From: an uncultured Acinetobacter sp.
GTDB lineage: Bacteria; Pseudomonadota; Gammaproteobacteria; Pseudomonadales; Moraxellaceae
Length of the DNA: 64,000 nt
Assembly (NCBI GenBank): GCA_913777945.1
Contig: CAJYTY010000012.1
Span: 1-64,000 of the forward strand
Direction: 5' to 3'
Below the pieces are notes generated by a model. The model had not been told where the DNA came from. It saw nothing but the letters and a program-made list of their open reading frames with translations, and made no database searches. This document shows positions 16,646 to 25,995 of the stretch, in pieces. The first letter of the stretch is position 1. Each line of letters begins with the position of its first letter. The position numbers were made by a program, and so were the translations under genes.

Positions 16646-19258
16646 TTATTTATTCTCCATATTGCACACAGCACTCAATTTAATTAGTGGTTGGCTTAAA
16701 TCGACATCGGAGATCGTATAGGGTAACGAACAACTTGAAGTTCCCTGCTGATCACTCCAACGCAAACGTAATATTCCTTTAGGCTGTGCAACACGCAAAT
16801 ACATTTGTCCGCCTTGACCGACCATACCAATAACCTCTTCTTCAGCATTGAATACATCAGTTCCCATTGGAATGATCTGTTGATTGTTCAAATGGCTTTG
16901 GATTAATACGTTGTATCCTGTCCGGGTCAGAAATTTGATTTTCACACTCGCGCCTGCATACGGTGCAACGCGCTGCTCTCCACCGATGAGCTCAATATTA
17001 TTTGCAATACCTTGTGGATCTAAAATGATACTGTTATATCGATAGGGACTTAAACTTGGGATTAATGCATAACCAAAGCGATCAATTTTACTATAAGGTG
17101 AGCTAATGACTTTGGCTCCTTGAGCCCCTTTCGCCTCAACCAAGCCAAAGGTATCTGTTAAGTAAGGCCCTAAGGTCACTCCACCTGAATGTAATGCAAC
17201 AGCGCCATTTGCACTGATTGAATTTTGCCAGTACTGATGACTATAGGCACTATTGACACCCACCTGAAGTGATGCAAAGCGTTTATAAAGGCCTGCAGAA
17301 TAAGTGGTATCACTATGATCGGAAGCTCCGTTTACACCGATGGTATAGTTGAGGCTGTAATCGGGATCAAGCGCGCCATTCATAGCAAGCTGATAATTTT
17401 CATTGTTTTTGCTTTGATTATAATAGGCACTCAATGTTGGGCGTAACGGATTTCGGGCTTTACCTAAAGGAATATGAATACTAATGCCACCAAAATTATC
17501 TGAATATTCTTCTTTGACACGATCACCACGTACGGCATAGGTTTTTTGGCGTGTATAGTTAAGATTGAAGCTCATAATACCGATACTTTTACTGAATCCA
17601 GCCTGAAACGATGTGTCACGTTTACGCTCATCACGATAGTTTTGAGTTGAACCTGCTAAATAAAAACTACCAAGTTGACCAAACTGCTGGCTTAAATTAA
17701 TTTGAAAACGCGAGCGTTGTAGATATGTATTTGAAACCCAATCTCCCCCTTGCTTAGTCGCATATGCTAATCCGAGTATGTCTCCTAGCTCGCGATAACC
17801 TTCAGTTGAATATCGATATCCAGCTATTGCAATAGTCGTATTGGTCGGTTGAATGGTCTTACTGTAATTAATATTGGCCATCCAGCCATCTGTTGTATCT
17901 TTGCCTGAAGAGGTCGTGATATCAGCACGAGAATAGGTGATGTTAGTTCCTAGCGCGCCCAAAGTAGATCCCCATACGCCACCAAATAAAAGCGCTTGAT
18001 AATCCTGACTTAAACGGAAACCTCCATTCATCGTGATACTGTTATTTAAACCATATTCATAATTAAAATCTGAGAAGTAAGCCTGTTGTGCGTGATCCAG
18101 ATCAGTTTTTCCCATTGAAAAGTTATAGTTATAAAGACCTGCACGTAAAGAGTTAGGAACGGCAGCATATGGAATGTCATGCACATGGACACTGCCATCG
18201 GCCTCTGTAACGACCGCCTTTAAATTTCCTTCAAAATTGGTCGGATACAAATCTTTAATTTCAAAAGGCCCTGGGGCAACATTTATCTGATAAATCTCGC
18301 GCCCGTTTTGTTGTATCGATACTTTTGCATTGGTCTGTGCGGTGCCACGAATCACGGGTGCATAACCTCGCATTGAATCTGGGCGCATCCGTTCATCTGT
18401 TTGCAGACTTAATCCCAAATAAGGTAATGTCGAGAAAAATTGTCCCGAGCCATATTGCTGGCCTAATGTCAGTACAGACGTCAATGAATTAATGGGTCGC
18501 TGTAGATAGCTTCGAATGTGATTCCATTGAGTATGATGGTCATTATCAATTGAAAAATTACTTTGCTGACGATACTGCCATTTTCCAATATTGGCACCCG
18601 CGTTTAAGCTGAAAAAACCTGACTCATAGTTTTGTTTGCTTTCAAATCTGTTTTCTGTGCGGTAGTAATTCGCAGAATAATTTAAAAATCCAATACTTTG
18701 TCCTGCATCAAGCTCTTCAGGATTGACATATCCTCTTGGAACACTTCTTAAATACTGCTGAGCAATATTTAAATCCAAGCGTAAATTGGCATAATCAAAA
18801 TCGATTTGACTACCTGGTGCGATCTGGGCCAGTTTTAGACAATCTTCTTTGCTACTTGTATTTTGACCCCGAATTCGGCTTTTCTGGAACTGAAGATCAC
18901 CCACAATATTTGCCTGATCTAATAAGGCATCAGTCCAGCAGGCATCTACTTTGCCAGGCTGATCTGGGTCATCTATAAATCTGATTTCACGTCGACCAAT
19001 CAAATGTTGATTGACATATAGATCGACTGTGTATGATCCAGCCTGTAATACACTAGACTGATTGAAACGATCGATTAACTCTTGATTTAGGCCTGTTCCC
19101 TTAAGTAACTTGGCATCGAAAGTATATAACTCTTGAGATGAGCTCAGCTCTGAAACAGGGGTATTGGCATATAACTGATTTGAATGAAAGAGCAATGAAT
19201 GAATTGCAACCGATAAAACGGTATGCGCTGCTATAGCCGAGGTATGCTTCATCATCAA
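16646..19258 (-). CDS. Outer-membrane fimbrial usher (FimD/PapC family)
   Basis: An 870-residue usher, the outer-membrane pore that polymerises chaperone-delivered pilus subunits. A signal peptide (about 1-32) precedes the N-terminal periplasmic domain (TFDAKLLKGTG...AGSYTVDLYVN, with a loop around CWTDALLDQ). The 24-strand barrel region with a plug (GYAPVIRGTAQTNAKVSI, then GPFEIKDLYP) covers about 150-700. The C-terminal domains (VAPYAGASVKIKF, GMVGQGGQMYLRV) end in a Cys pair. The length is normal for the family. It lies between the first chaperone (6 bp gap) and the adhesin. It is the only usher in the window, so it might also assemble the usher-less adhesins at 1.1-3.1 kb, but this is speculative. 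Confidence 0.93.
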   Translation of the reverse strand: MMMKHTSAIAAHTVLSVAIHSLLFHSNQLYANTPVSELSSSQELYTFDAKLLKGTGLNQELIDRFNQSSVLQAGSYTVDLYVNQHLIGRREIRFIDDPDQPGKVDACWTDALLDQANIVGDLQFQKSRIRGQNTSSKEDCLKLAQIAPGSQIDFDYANLRLDLNIAQQYLRSVPRGYVNPEELDAGQSIGFLNYSANYYRTENRFESKQNYESGFFSLNAGANIGKWQYRQQSNFSIDNDHHTQWNHIRSYLQRPINSLTSVLTLGQQYGSGQFFSTLPYLGLSLQTDERMRPDSMRGYAPVIRGTAQTNAKVSIQQNGREIYQINVAPGPFEIKDLYPTNFEGNLKAVVTEADGSVHVHDIPYAAVPNSLRAGLYNYNFSMGKTDLDHAQQAYFSDFNYEYGLNNSITMNGGFRLSQDYQALLFGGVWGSTLGALGTNITYSRADITTSSGKDTTDGWMANINYSKTIQPTNTTIAIAGYRYSTEGYRELGDILGLAYATKQGGDWVSNTYLQRSRFQINLSQQFGQLGSFYLAGSTQNYRDERKRDTSFQAGFSKSIGIMSFNLNYTRQKTYAVRGDRVKEEYSDNFGGISIHIPLGKARNPLRPTLSAYYNQSKNNENYQLAMNGALDPDYSLNYTIGVNGASDHSDTTYSAGLYKRFASLQVGVNSAYSHQYWQNSISANGAVALHSGGVTLGPYLTDTFGLVEAKGAQGAKVISSPYSKIDRFGYALIPSLSPYRYNSIILDPQGIANNIELIGGEQRVAPYAGASVKIKFLTRTGYNVLIQSHLNNQQIIPMGTDVFNAEEEVIGMVGQGGQMYLRVAQPKGILRLRWSDQQGTSSCSLPYTISDVDLSQPLIKLSAVCNMENK

Positions 19259-19264
19259 CTGGCC

Positions 19265-20014
19265 TTATCGATCATGCTGAGCTGCGATTCGCTGATTGAC
19301 AGGGGCTCCGTAGTCATTCACTAAGCGTAAGCTCACCTCAAGATCAGCACCGTTATCTATCGATCGATCCAACTTCCAACGAGCGGTCGTTTTAGGCGGA
19401 ATCATCGCTATATCAAGTGCTTTTGCAGTCTGCGCGTTTTTTTTGACAGTGGCATGAGTTGGCGTGATGTAATAACCACTTGGATTATTCACTTCAAGCC
19501 ATGTGGTATCTTGATCTTTCACCAATAAATAGGTCAGGGTGTTAAAAGAATCCTCTGGTTGCCCTACAATTGTTTTTGGACGATAAAAAACTTTTAAGCG
19601 ACTTTTAACCAATAAGACCAGCATATTTTGATCAAGTTTGTTTTTTTCAAATGCAGGTATTTGCTTAAAATTTAAGTAAAAAATAGATTCTCTATCGGCA
19701 GGCAAATGTGTGTCGCCTGTGTAGACCATCCGTACCATTTGTCCGCGAGATGGATCAATACGGAAAACCTGAGGATTGACCATGAAAGGAGCATCTGCAG
19801 TTTCAGGCGTCGATTGAGGGTTGTTTTGATCTAACCAGATTTGAACAAGATAACTCTGATCTTTACTGTTACTAAATTGCAGCGTTTTTTCTTTTTGTTC
19901 AGCCGGGTAAATCACGCGAGTACCTGTCATCACCACATTGGCGTATACCAACGATGTATTGCACACGAAGCTTGCGATTAACATACTGAACCAAAGTTTA
20001 GAGGCTTTTTTCAT
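19265..20014 (-). CDS. PapD-like fimbrial chaperone (CupA2-like)
   Basis: A 249-residue periplasmic chaperone for the major pilin. After a signal peptide ending in SLVYA, the first domain shows MTGTRVIYPAEQKEKTLQF, YLVQIWLDQNNP, PFMVNPQVFRI, and RESIFYLNFKQIP, then LKVFYRPK. These are standard PapD-family landmarks including the Arg and Lys that anchor subunit carboxylates (R of GTRV, K of LKVFYRP). It follows the pilin gene after an 79 bp gap containing a strong hairpin, and precedes the usher by 6 bp. Confidence 0.92.
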   Translation of the reverse strand: MKKASKLWFSMLIASFVCNTSLVYANVVMTGTRVIYPAEQKEKTLQFSNSKDQSYLVQIWLDQNNPQSTPETADAPFMVNPQVFRIDPSRGQMVRMVYTGDTHLPADRESIFYLNFKQIPAFEKNKLDQNMLVLLVKSRLKVFYRPKTIVGQPEDSFNTLTYLLVKDQDTTWLEVNNPSGYYITPTHATVKKNAQTAKALDIAMIPPKTTARWKLDRSIDNGADLEVSLRLVNDYGAPVNQRIAAQHDR

Positions 20015-20041
20015 GGTTTATCCTTTTCTTGTCTTTTTATC

Positions 20042-20077
20042 AAAAACGCCATGTCACCATAGTTATGGCACATGGCG
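20042..20077 (-). terminator. Intra-operon hairpin between pilin and chaperone genes
   Basis: On the minus strand CGCCATGT pairs with ACATGGCG (20070-20077 with 20047-20054), with further pairing of inner CCATA/TATGG, and the stem is followed directly by TTTTTG. This is a terminator-like structure inside the operon. Partial termination or 3' protection here would leave much more pilin message than usher and chaperone message, as is usual in fimbrial operons. Confidence 0.75.
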
Positions 20078-20093
20078 GATCATTAAAAATCGA

Positions 20094-20615
20094 TTAAGGA
20101 TAGATCACTTCATAATCAGCAACTGCCGTGACCGAGCCGGCTGTCACCTTATCTTTTGCATAATATTGCGCGGTCATATTATAGGTAGTAGTACCTGATG
20201 ATGTGGTTTGCTTCGCTGTAGTGGCAATTCCGTTATTAAAAACTAGTGGAGAACTGCCAGCACTTCCATTTAAAAGCTGAATTGAAATATTTGTTGCACT
20301 ACCAGTTGCACTCGAAACACCTAAATTAGCACCATCAGGATTATGCGCGGTAAAACGTACCGCAACGTCATCCGCAGTTTGGCTACACCCTTTAATATTG
20401 ATACTAAAAGGCGTTGCACCTGCAGTTTTTCCAGCAGCAGTTAAACTTCCTGCACCAACAGTCGGTAGCGTAATCGTTGGCGAAGCAGAGCTTCCAACAT
20501 CGACGGTACAGGTGTTTGAATCAACTGTGCCAGTAAAGGTAATGGTATCGGCAGCCACTGCTCCCTGCATAACACCAATTGTCATGAATGCGCCAATCAA
20601 TAATTTCATTTTCAT
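20094..20615 (-). CDS. Major fimbrial subunit (type 1 pilin, CupA1-like)
   Basis: A 173-residue pilin. Signal peptide to about residue 22 (GAVAA), then a donor strand DTITFTGTVDSNTCTVDV. Cysteines 36 and 77 form the conserved disulfide (NTC...IKGC). The C-terminal strand VTAVADYEVIYP has the alternating hydrophobic pattern and penultimate Tyr used in chaperone and donor-strand binding. Size and layout are standard for FimA/CupA1. It is the first gene of the operon and its leader has AAGGGTGGCTC before the start. This is the repeating unit of the fimbrial shaft. Confidence 0.93.
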   Translation of the reverse strand: MKMKLLIGAFMTIGVMQGAVAADTITFTGTVDSNTCTVDVGSSASPTITLPTVGAGSLTAAGKTAGATPFSINIKGCSQTADDVAVRFTAHNPDGANLGVSSATGSATNISIQLLNGSAGSSPLVFNNGIATTAKQTTSSGTTTYNMTAQYYAKDKVTAGSVTAVADYEVIYP

Positions 20616-20936
20616 TTAAAGAGCCACCCTTTTTTAAAAAGTTAAATCGTTTTAAAAGTACATACCAAATTCACTTTCTAAACAAAAATGTGATGTGTTT
20701 GGTACGAGGGCTTAAGCTAACGAAAAAAAACAAAAAAATATTGACACTAAAAATTTAAAAATTGACATCAGTTATTTAAACAAATGAGATGCGAATACAT
20801 CTTGATTCCCAGTAAGATCGACTTTCTTTTTGAAATATTTTCTGAGAAATCATGTTTTATTTTGCGTATTGAGCACGAGATTTAATACAATTTGAAGAGC
20901 ATACGCCAGACGATGCTCTTCAATGGATCATTTCTC
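20616..20936. promoter_or_regulatory. Fimbrial operon promoter region and cycA 3' region
   Basis: This 320 bp region holds the promoter of the fimbrial operon (minus strand, about 20,620-20,850, AT-rich with no single convincing promoter) and the hairpin after cycA at 20892-20923. No gene is seen. Here the composition changes from the AT-rich island to core-like sequence. Confidence 0.5.
20892..20923 (-). terminator. Hairpin downstream of cycA
   Basis: A perfect 11-bp inverted repeat TTGAAGAGCAT/ATGCTCTTCAA with a 10 nt loop begins 13 bp after the cycA stop. The sequence after it on the minus strand (ATTGTATTAAA) has no strong T run, so it may terminate weakly or protect the 3' end. Confidence 0.6.
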
Positions 20937-22361
20937 TTAATTTTGCATCAAACGTTTCACGCGAGGCTTATACATAAACTGATAAGTAAAGCCCAAAATA
21001 ATCAACCAGAGCGGACTCACGTAAAGGGCTTTAAGGGTATCGGGCTCTAATGCCAGAATCACCAGCGTAAACATCAAAAAGCCCAAAACCACATACGACA
21101 TCAAAATACCGCCTGGCATCTTAAACGTCGATTGGGCATGCAACTCAGGGCGCAGCTTACGATAACGCAAGTAGCACACCATGATCATGCTCCATACGCT
21201 AATAAACAAGATCACGCAAAGTGAACTGGCCAGCGTAAAGGCCTCCATGGTATTGGGCACAAAATATTGCAACGCGGCACCTGCCATAATAAACAGGCAG
21301 GAAAACAGTAAGCCATTGGCCGGTACTGCACGGCGCGATAACTGTGCAAATGCCTTAGGAGCTTGACCATCATGTGATAAACCAAACAACATACGGCTGG
21401 TCGAAAACACACCGCTGTTCATCGAGGACATCACCGAAGACAACACCACCAGATTCATGATGATGGCAGAAGTCGGAATACCCGCGTACAAAAACAGCTC
21501 TACAAATGGGCTTTTATTGGCACTGATCTGATTCCAAGGCGTCACCGACATCACCACAAACAATGCCAATACGTAAAATAAAATAATGCGGATTGGGATG
21601 GCATTGATGGCTTTGGGAAGATTTTTTTCAGGATCTTTGGTTTCTGCGGCAGTCGTACCGACCAGCTCGACCCCAACAAAAGCAAAAACTGCAATTTGAA
21701 AGCCAGCCAAGAAACCTTCAACGCCTTTAGGAAACATTCCCCCTGCGGACCAGACATTACTGATCGATGCCACAGCGCCGGCAGGAGAATGAAAATGGCT
21801 AAACACCATGTAGCCACCGACGCCAATCAATCCGACAATCGCCAGAATCTTAATCAAGGCAAACCAGAATTCGATTTCACCGAACAGACGCACGGTTAAC
21901 AGATTCAGCCCGAGCACCAAAAACACACATGCTGCGCTAATGAGTGCCTGCCCCATTGGCGTAAAGGTGGTGCCATCGGGTAACCAGAAACTTAAATAGT
22001 TGATAATGGCAGCCAGATCGGCGATTCCGACCAGTACCCAGCCTAACCAGTAGGTCCAGCCCAGATAATAACCAGCGCCCGGACCGAGCAGATCATGCGC
22101 CATATCGACAAAAGACTTATAATGCAGATTCGCCAGTAACAATTCGCCCATGGCACGCATTAAAAAAAAGAACATGACGCCAATGATCATGTAAATATAT
22201 AAAATAGAAGGTCCTGCCAGCGAGATCGTTTTCCCTGATCCCATAAAGAGGCCTGTTCCAATGGCACCGCCAATCGCAATCAATTGTAAATGACGATTCG
22301 ACAGTTTGCGCTGAAGCTCATGGGGTACATGCTCAGCGTCGCGATGACGTCCTGTAGTCAT
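20937..22361 (-). CDS. cycA: D-serine/D-alanine/glycine transporter
   Basis: A 474-residue inner-membrane amino acid permease of the APC superfamily with about 12 transmembrane segments. The N-terminal KLSNRHLQLIAIGGAIGTGLFMGSGK and the central FVGVELVGTTAAETKDPEKNLPKAINAIPIRI are family signatures (read in pieces). The substrate call as CycA rests on the sequence of the first segments (LAGPSILYIYMIIG, FFFLMRAMGELLL) and strongly on context: it is the last gene of a ridA-alr-dadA cluster for D-alanine breakdown. It imports D-alanine, glycine or D-serine with protons. Confidence 0.9.
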   Translation of the reverse strand: MTTGRHRDAEHVPHELQRKLSNRHLQLIAIGGAIGTGLFMGSGKTISLAGPSILYIYMIIGVMFFFLMRAMGELLLANLHYKSFVDMAHDLLGPGAGYYLGWTYWLGWVLVGIADLAAIINYLSFWLPDGTTFTPMGQALISAACVFLVLGLNLLTVRLFGEIEFWFALIKILAIVGLIGVGGYMVFSHFHSPAGAVASISNVWSAGGMFPKGVEGFLAGFQIAVFAFVGVELVGTTAAETKDPEKNLPKAINAIPIRIILFYVLALFVVMSVTPWNQISANKSPFVELFLYAGIPTSAIIMNLVVLSSVMSSMNSGVFSTSRMLFGLSHDGQAPKAFAQLSRRAVPANGLLFSCLFIMAGAALQYFVPNTMEAFTLASSLCVILFISVWSMIMVCYLRYRKLRPELHAQSTFKMPGGILMSYVVLGFLMFTLVILALEPDTLKALYVSPLWLIILGFTYQFMYKPRVKRLMQN

Positions 22362-22551
22362 AAGGTCACATCCTTTTTGAATTTCCTCTTTTAAACCCAG
22401 CCATTTTTCCTTTTGTTTGGGATCGCCTCACAAAAATATTGAAAACAGCGGGATCTAACGCTCCTTGTGCCCGTCATTCACTTCAACATAAAGGGAAATA
22501 CGGGTCTTAAATTGTCAACGCCAGCACACGAATGTACTGGCGGATATAAAA

Positions 22552-22911
22552 TTAAGCTTGTGCCGCAATCACGGCAATTTCGATGAGCCAGTCTGGATTG
22601 ACCAGATCGGCCTGAATGGTGGCCCGTGCGGGTGGGGCCAGTCCATCGAGCCATTCGGTCCAGATTGTATTCACCTGTTGAAAATCATCAAGATGCTTTA
22701 AAAACAGTTGCGCAGAAAGCAGACGGGATTTGTCGGTATGGGCTGCGGCCAACAAAGCATCGATGGTTGTCAGAATTTCTCGGGTTTGCCCTTCAATCCC
22801 TTGCTCGGTCTGCTTCGGAACCTGACCAGAGAGATACACTACGCCATTAAAAATGGTAACAGCACTCATTACCGCGGTGGTATTGATGCGCTGAATATCG
22901 CTGTTCGACAT
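22552..22911 (-). CDS. RidA/YjgF-family enamine/imine deaminase
   Basis: A 119-residue protein of the RidA family, which forms trimers and hydrolyses reactive enamines and imines such as 2-aminoacrylate and the imino acids made by amino acid oxidation. The conserved Arg that binds the carboxylate is in PPARATIQADL, and VYLSGQVP is the other family motif. It lies 10 bp after alr and is transcribed with it. Since DadA yields imino acids and Alr is a PLP enzyme sensitive to 2-aminoacrylate, the placement makes sense. It is a RidA subfamily member rather than the housekeeping copy (inferred from context). Confidence 0.88.
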   Translation of the reverse strand: MSNSDIQRINTTAVMSAVTIFNGVVYLSGQVPKQTEQGIEGQTREILTTIDALLAAAHTDKSRLLSAQLFLKHLDDFQQVNTIWTEWLDGLAPPARATIQADLVNPDWLIEIAVIAAQA

Positions 22912-22921
22912 GCCTATATCC

Positions 22922-24019
22922 TTATGTTTGTATAATAAATGGAACGCGTGCCGTCACAGCACACATGAGTTCATAACCTACGGTGCCCGAAGCCACCGCC
23001 ACGTCATCGATGGATAAAGTTGCACCAGTTTTAGACCTGCCCCACAGCACCACCTCACTTCCCACAGCAGCCTGTGGTACAGGCGTCAAATCGACTGCCA
23101 GCATGTCCATACTGACGCGACCAACGGTACGGGTACGCACGCCATCTACCAGAATAGGGGTACCTGTCGGCGATATACGTTGATAACCATCGGCATAACC
23201 ACAAGCCACAATACCGATCTTGAGTGGGCGGTCTGCCATAAAGCTTGAGCCGTATCCCACAGTGTCATTGGGCTGTAAATCTTGAATGGCCAGCAACTCA
23301 CTACGTAGGCTCATCGTGGGCTTGAGTGTCCAGTGGTCGATTGAATGTGCCGGATAATCTGGTGCGCTGCCATAGAGCATGATGCCGCTACGGACAACAT
23401 CGGAGTGCAGCGGATGGCGTAGAATCGCGGCACTGTTACTGATCGATCGTGGGCCCGCAAGCCCCTCAACCGTTTGTTCAAAAATACGTTGCTGATAGTT
23501 AATCCCAGACTCGCCAAAACGATTGCCATCTGCATCGGAAAAGTGCGTCATGTGCGTGATACTGGCCACCTGCGGTAATGCATGCAGGCGCTGCCACGCT
23601 TCGCGATACGCCGCAGGCTGAAAGCCCAAACGGTTCATGCCGCTGTTCATTTTTAAATAAACATGAAACTGCGCTGGTGCAGGATGACGCTCGATCCATT
23701 CAATCTGGCTCAGGTGATGCACGGTAAAGCTGAGCTGATCTTGCGTGCAATCGTATAAATCTTGCGGTGAAAACACACCTTCCAGTAACAATATTGGCCC
23801 GGTCCAGCCCAACGCCCGAATGCGTTTGGCTTCGGCAAGATCAAGTAGTGCAAAACCATCGGCGGCGCTTAAGGCCGGATATACGCGTTCGATACCATGA
23901 CCATAAGCATTGGCCTTAACCACGGCAAAGACCTGACTGTCTGGCGTGGCGTTTCGGGCAACCTGAAGATTGTGTGTTAAGGCATCCTGATGCACAACGG
24001 CATGAATGGGACGTGGCAT
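22922..24019 (-). CDS. dadX: Catabolic alanine racemase
   Basis: A 365-residue PLP enzyme interconverting L- and D-alanine. The Schiff-base Lys is in [13 protein letters not shown] (about residue 34), and the second catalytic base Tyr is in the [18 protein letters not shown] region typical of the family. [11 protein letters not shown] and RSGIMLYG are further signatures. Length is normal. It lies 32 bp after dadA on the same strand, so L-alanine is turned to D-alanine which DadA oxidises. The symbol dadX is chosen over alr because of this context. Confidence 0.93.
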   Translation of the reverse strand: MPRPIHAVVHQDALTHNLQVARNATPDSQVFAVVKANAYGHGIERVYPALSAADGFALLDLAEAKRIRALGWTGPILLLEGVFSPQDLYDCTQDQLSFTVHHLSQIEWIERHPAPAQFHVYLKMNSGMNRLGFQPAAYREAWQRLHALPQVASITHMTHFSDADGNRFGESGINYQQRIFEQTVEGLAGPRSISNSAAILRHPLHSDVVRSGIMLYGSAPDYPAHSIDHWTLKPTMSLRSELLAIQDLQPNDTVGYGSSFMADRPLKIGIVACGYADGYQRISPTGTPILVDGVRTRTVGRVSMDMLAVDLTPVPQAAVGSEVVLWGRSKTGATLSIDDVAVASGTVGYELMCAVTARVPFIIQT

Positions 24020-24051
24020 AGTGAATCTTCCCTGAGGTTTAAGACTTAGAC

Positions 24052-25311
24052 TTAGGCTGCGCTAGAATAACGTTGCAGCGAGAGCCCTTCGGTACTGATA
24101 TCGGTTTGATGGTTCAGCACAATGTCACTGATCAACTTGCCAGAGCCACAGGCCATGGTCCACCCCAAAGTGCCATGTCCGGTATTGAGAAATAAATTTT
24201 TAAAGCGGGTCGCACCAATAATTGGCGTGCTGTCTGGTGTCATTGGGCGTAAACCTGTCCAGAAAGACGCTTCTGCCATATTGCCGCCCGGGAATAAATC
24301 TTGTGTCACCATCTCAAGCGTGGCGCGTCGATCTTGATTTAAGCCAAGATTAAAGCCACTCAGCTCGGCCATCCCTCCCACACGAATACGCTGGTCGAAA
24401 CGGGTAATAGCGATCTTGTAGGTTTCATCGAGCACGGTCGACTGCGGCGCGAACTCAGGCTGCACAATCGGGATTGTAAGTGAATAGCCTTTGACTGGAT
24501 ACACCGGCAGATTAAGTTCAAGCGGTTTTAAAAAGTCACGCGAATAACTACCAAATGCCAATACATAACGATCTGCTGTTAGAGTTTGACCATTAACGCG
24601 CACGCCTTTGATGCTATCACCTTCGACCACCAAGCCTTCGACCTGCTGATTAAACTGAAAATCGACGCCTAGTGCTTTGGCTTTGTTGGCCAGCGCATTG
24701 GTAAACAAATAACAGTCGCCAGTTTCATCATTTGGCAAGTGCAAACCACCGACCAGTTTATCCTGAGCATGTGCAAGTGCCGGCTCGACTTGGGCAAGTC
24801 CCTCGCGATCAAGTAGTGCATAACCAACGCCACATTCTTCTAGCACCTGAATGTCACGCTGCACTGCTTCTAATTGTGCTTCGCTACGAAAAACCTGCAA
24901 GGTTCCCTTAGCACGGTTCTCATATTCGATACCTGTGGTTTCACGCAATGCTTTGAGGCAGTCACGGCTGTATTCAGCCACACGCATCATGCGTTCTTTG
25001 TTGGTGGTATAGCTGGCTGGATTACAGTTTTTAAGCATTTGCGCCATCCACTGTAACTGCCACATGCTGCCATCGATATTGATTGCCAAGGGTGCATGAT
25101 GTTGAAACATCCATTTTACCGCTTTAAACGGAATGCCTGGCGCTGCCCACGGGGTAGAGTAACCCGGTGAAATCTGGCCGGCATTGCCAAAACTGGTTTC
25201 TTCTGCTGGCCCCGCCTGACGGTCTAATACCGTAACCTGCGCGCCTTGTTGCGCAAGGTAATAAGCGCTAGCCACACCAATAACACCACTGCCCAAAACA
25301 ATTACACGCAT
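24052..25311 (-). CDS. dadA: D-amino acid dehydrogenase, small subunit
   Basis: A 419-residue flavoprotein that oxidises D-alanine and other D-amino acids to 2-oxo acids, passing electrons to the respiratory chain. The N-terminal FAD motif [24 protein letters not shown] reads as a perfect dinucleotide-binding fold (residues 3-26, in pieces), followed by [27 protein letters not shown]. The C-terminal FAD motif [20 protein letters not shown] closes it. GAAGGAACGGAC before ATG supports the start. It is the first gene of dadA-dadX-ridA-cycA and faces an Lrp-type gene 138 bp away. Confidence 0.96.
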   Translation of the reverse strand: MRVIVLGSGVIGVASAYYLAQQGAQVTVLDRQAGPAEETSFGNAGQISPGYSTPWAAPGIPFKAVKWMFQHHAPLAINIDGSMWQLQWMAQMLKNCNPASYTTNKERMMRVAEYSRDCLKALRETTGIEYENRAKGTLQVFRSEAQLEAVQRDIQVLEECGVGYALLDREGLAQVEPALAHAQDKLVGGLHLPNDETGDCYLFTNALANKAKALGVDFQFNQQVEGLVVEGDSIKGVRVNGQTLTADRYVLAFGSYSRDFLKPLELNLPVYPVKGYSLTIPIVQPEFAPQSTVLDETYKIAITRFDQRIRVGGMAELSGFNLGLNQDRRATLEMVTQDLFPGGNMAEASFWTGLRPMTPDSTPIIGATRFKNLFLNTGHGTLGWTMACGSGKLISDIVLNHQTDISTEGLSLQRYSSAA

Positions 25312-25389
25312 GTCCGTTCCTTCAATCCGTATTAGGTTATTTCACTAGTATATTTCTGGTTAGATAGTTAATTTCACTGATTTAAACGC

Positions 25390-25395
25390 TATAAT
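25390..25395 (+). promoter_or_regulatory. Probable -10 box of the Lrp-type regulator gene
   Basis: A perfect TATAAT lies about 55 bp before the start codon in the dadA/lrp intergenic region. A matching -35 box is poor (TTAATT at 16 bp spacing), as expected for a regulated promoter. The opposite strand holds TATACT near 25349 for dadA. Confidence 0.5.
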
Positions 25396-25449
25396 TTAGG
25401 TAATTTTAAGAATTCGTCGTGCAAAAAAACGAAAAAAAGGAAATTTCTT

Positions 25450-25920
25450 ATGCGTGCATTAGACCGGATTGATCGGCAGATTTTAGATATTCTGCAAAAG
25501 GAAGGGCGCATTGCCATCAGCGAACTGGCTTCACGGGTCAATTTATCGACCACACCTTGCTCCGAGCGGGTCAAGCGACTAGAGCGCGATGGCGTGATCA
25601 CAGGTTACCATGCACGGCTGAATCCGGCGTATGTCGATCGGAATCTATTGGTCTTTCTGGAAATCAAGTTATCGGCAAAATCGGGAGATGTATTTGATCA
25701 GGTCGCACGTGACTTAGTGGCGATTCCTGAAGTGTTGGAATGTCATCTGATTTCGGGGGAATTTGATTATCTGGTCAAAGCACGCCTGAAGGAAATGAGT
25801 GCCTATCGCCGTTTGCTCGGCGATCTACTTAAAAAACTGCCCTCCTCGGCGTCTTCACATAGCTATATTGTGATGGAGGAAATTAAGGAAACCTTGTTTT
25901 TGGACGTTTCACGTCTGTAA
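25450..25920 (+). CDS. Lrp/AsnC-family regulator, probable dad operon activator
   Basis: A 156-residue regulator: winged HTH (1-60; LDRIDRQILDILQKEGRIAISELASRVNLS read in pieces) and a RAM/AsnC ligand domain (about 70-150; LECHLISGEFDYLVKARLKEMSAYRRLLGDLL). It is close to the Lrp/BkdR/DadR group that responds to L-alanine or leucine. It is divergent from dadA, so it very probably controls that operon. A GGAAATTTCTT leader precedes the ATG. The name dadR would be fitting but has not been demonstrated. Confidence 0.92.
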   Translation: MRALDRIDRQILDILQKEGRIAISELASRVNLSTTPCSERVKRLERDGVITGYHARLNPAYVDRNLLVFLEIKLSAKSGDVFDQVARDLVAIPEVLECHLISGEFDYLVKARLKEMSAYRRLLGDLLKKLPSSASSHSYIVMEEIKETLFLDVSRL

Positions 25921-25965
25921 TCACACGACTTAATGAATTCTTAAAAAATCAAGGATCACTTTACA

Positions 25966-25993
25966 AACCACACCCAGTCGTGTGGTTTTTTTA
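25966..25993 (+). terminator. Rho-independent terminator of the lrp-type gene
   Basis: AACCACAC (25966-25973) pairs with GTGTGGTT (25980-25987) around a 6 nt loop and is followed by a run of T. Confidence 0.9.
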
Positions 25994-25995
25994 AT

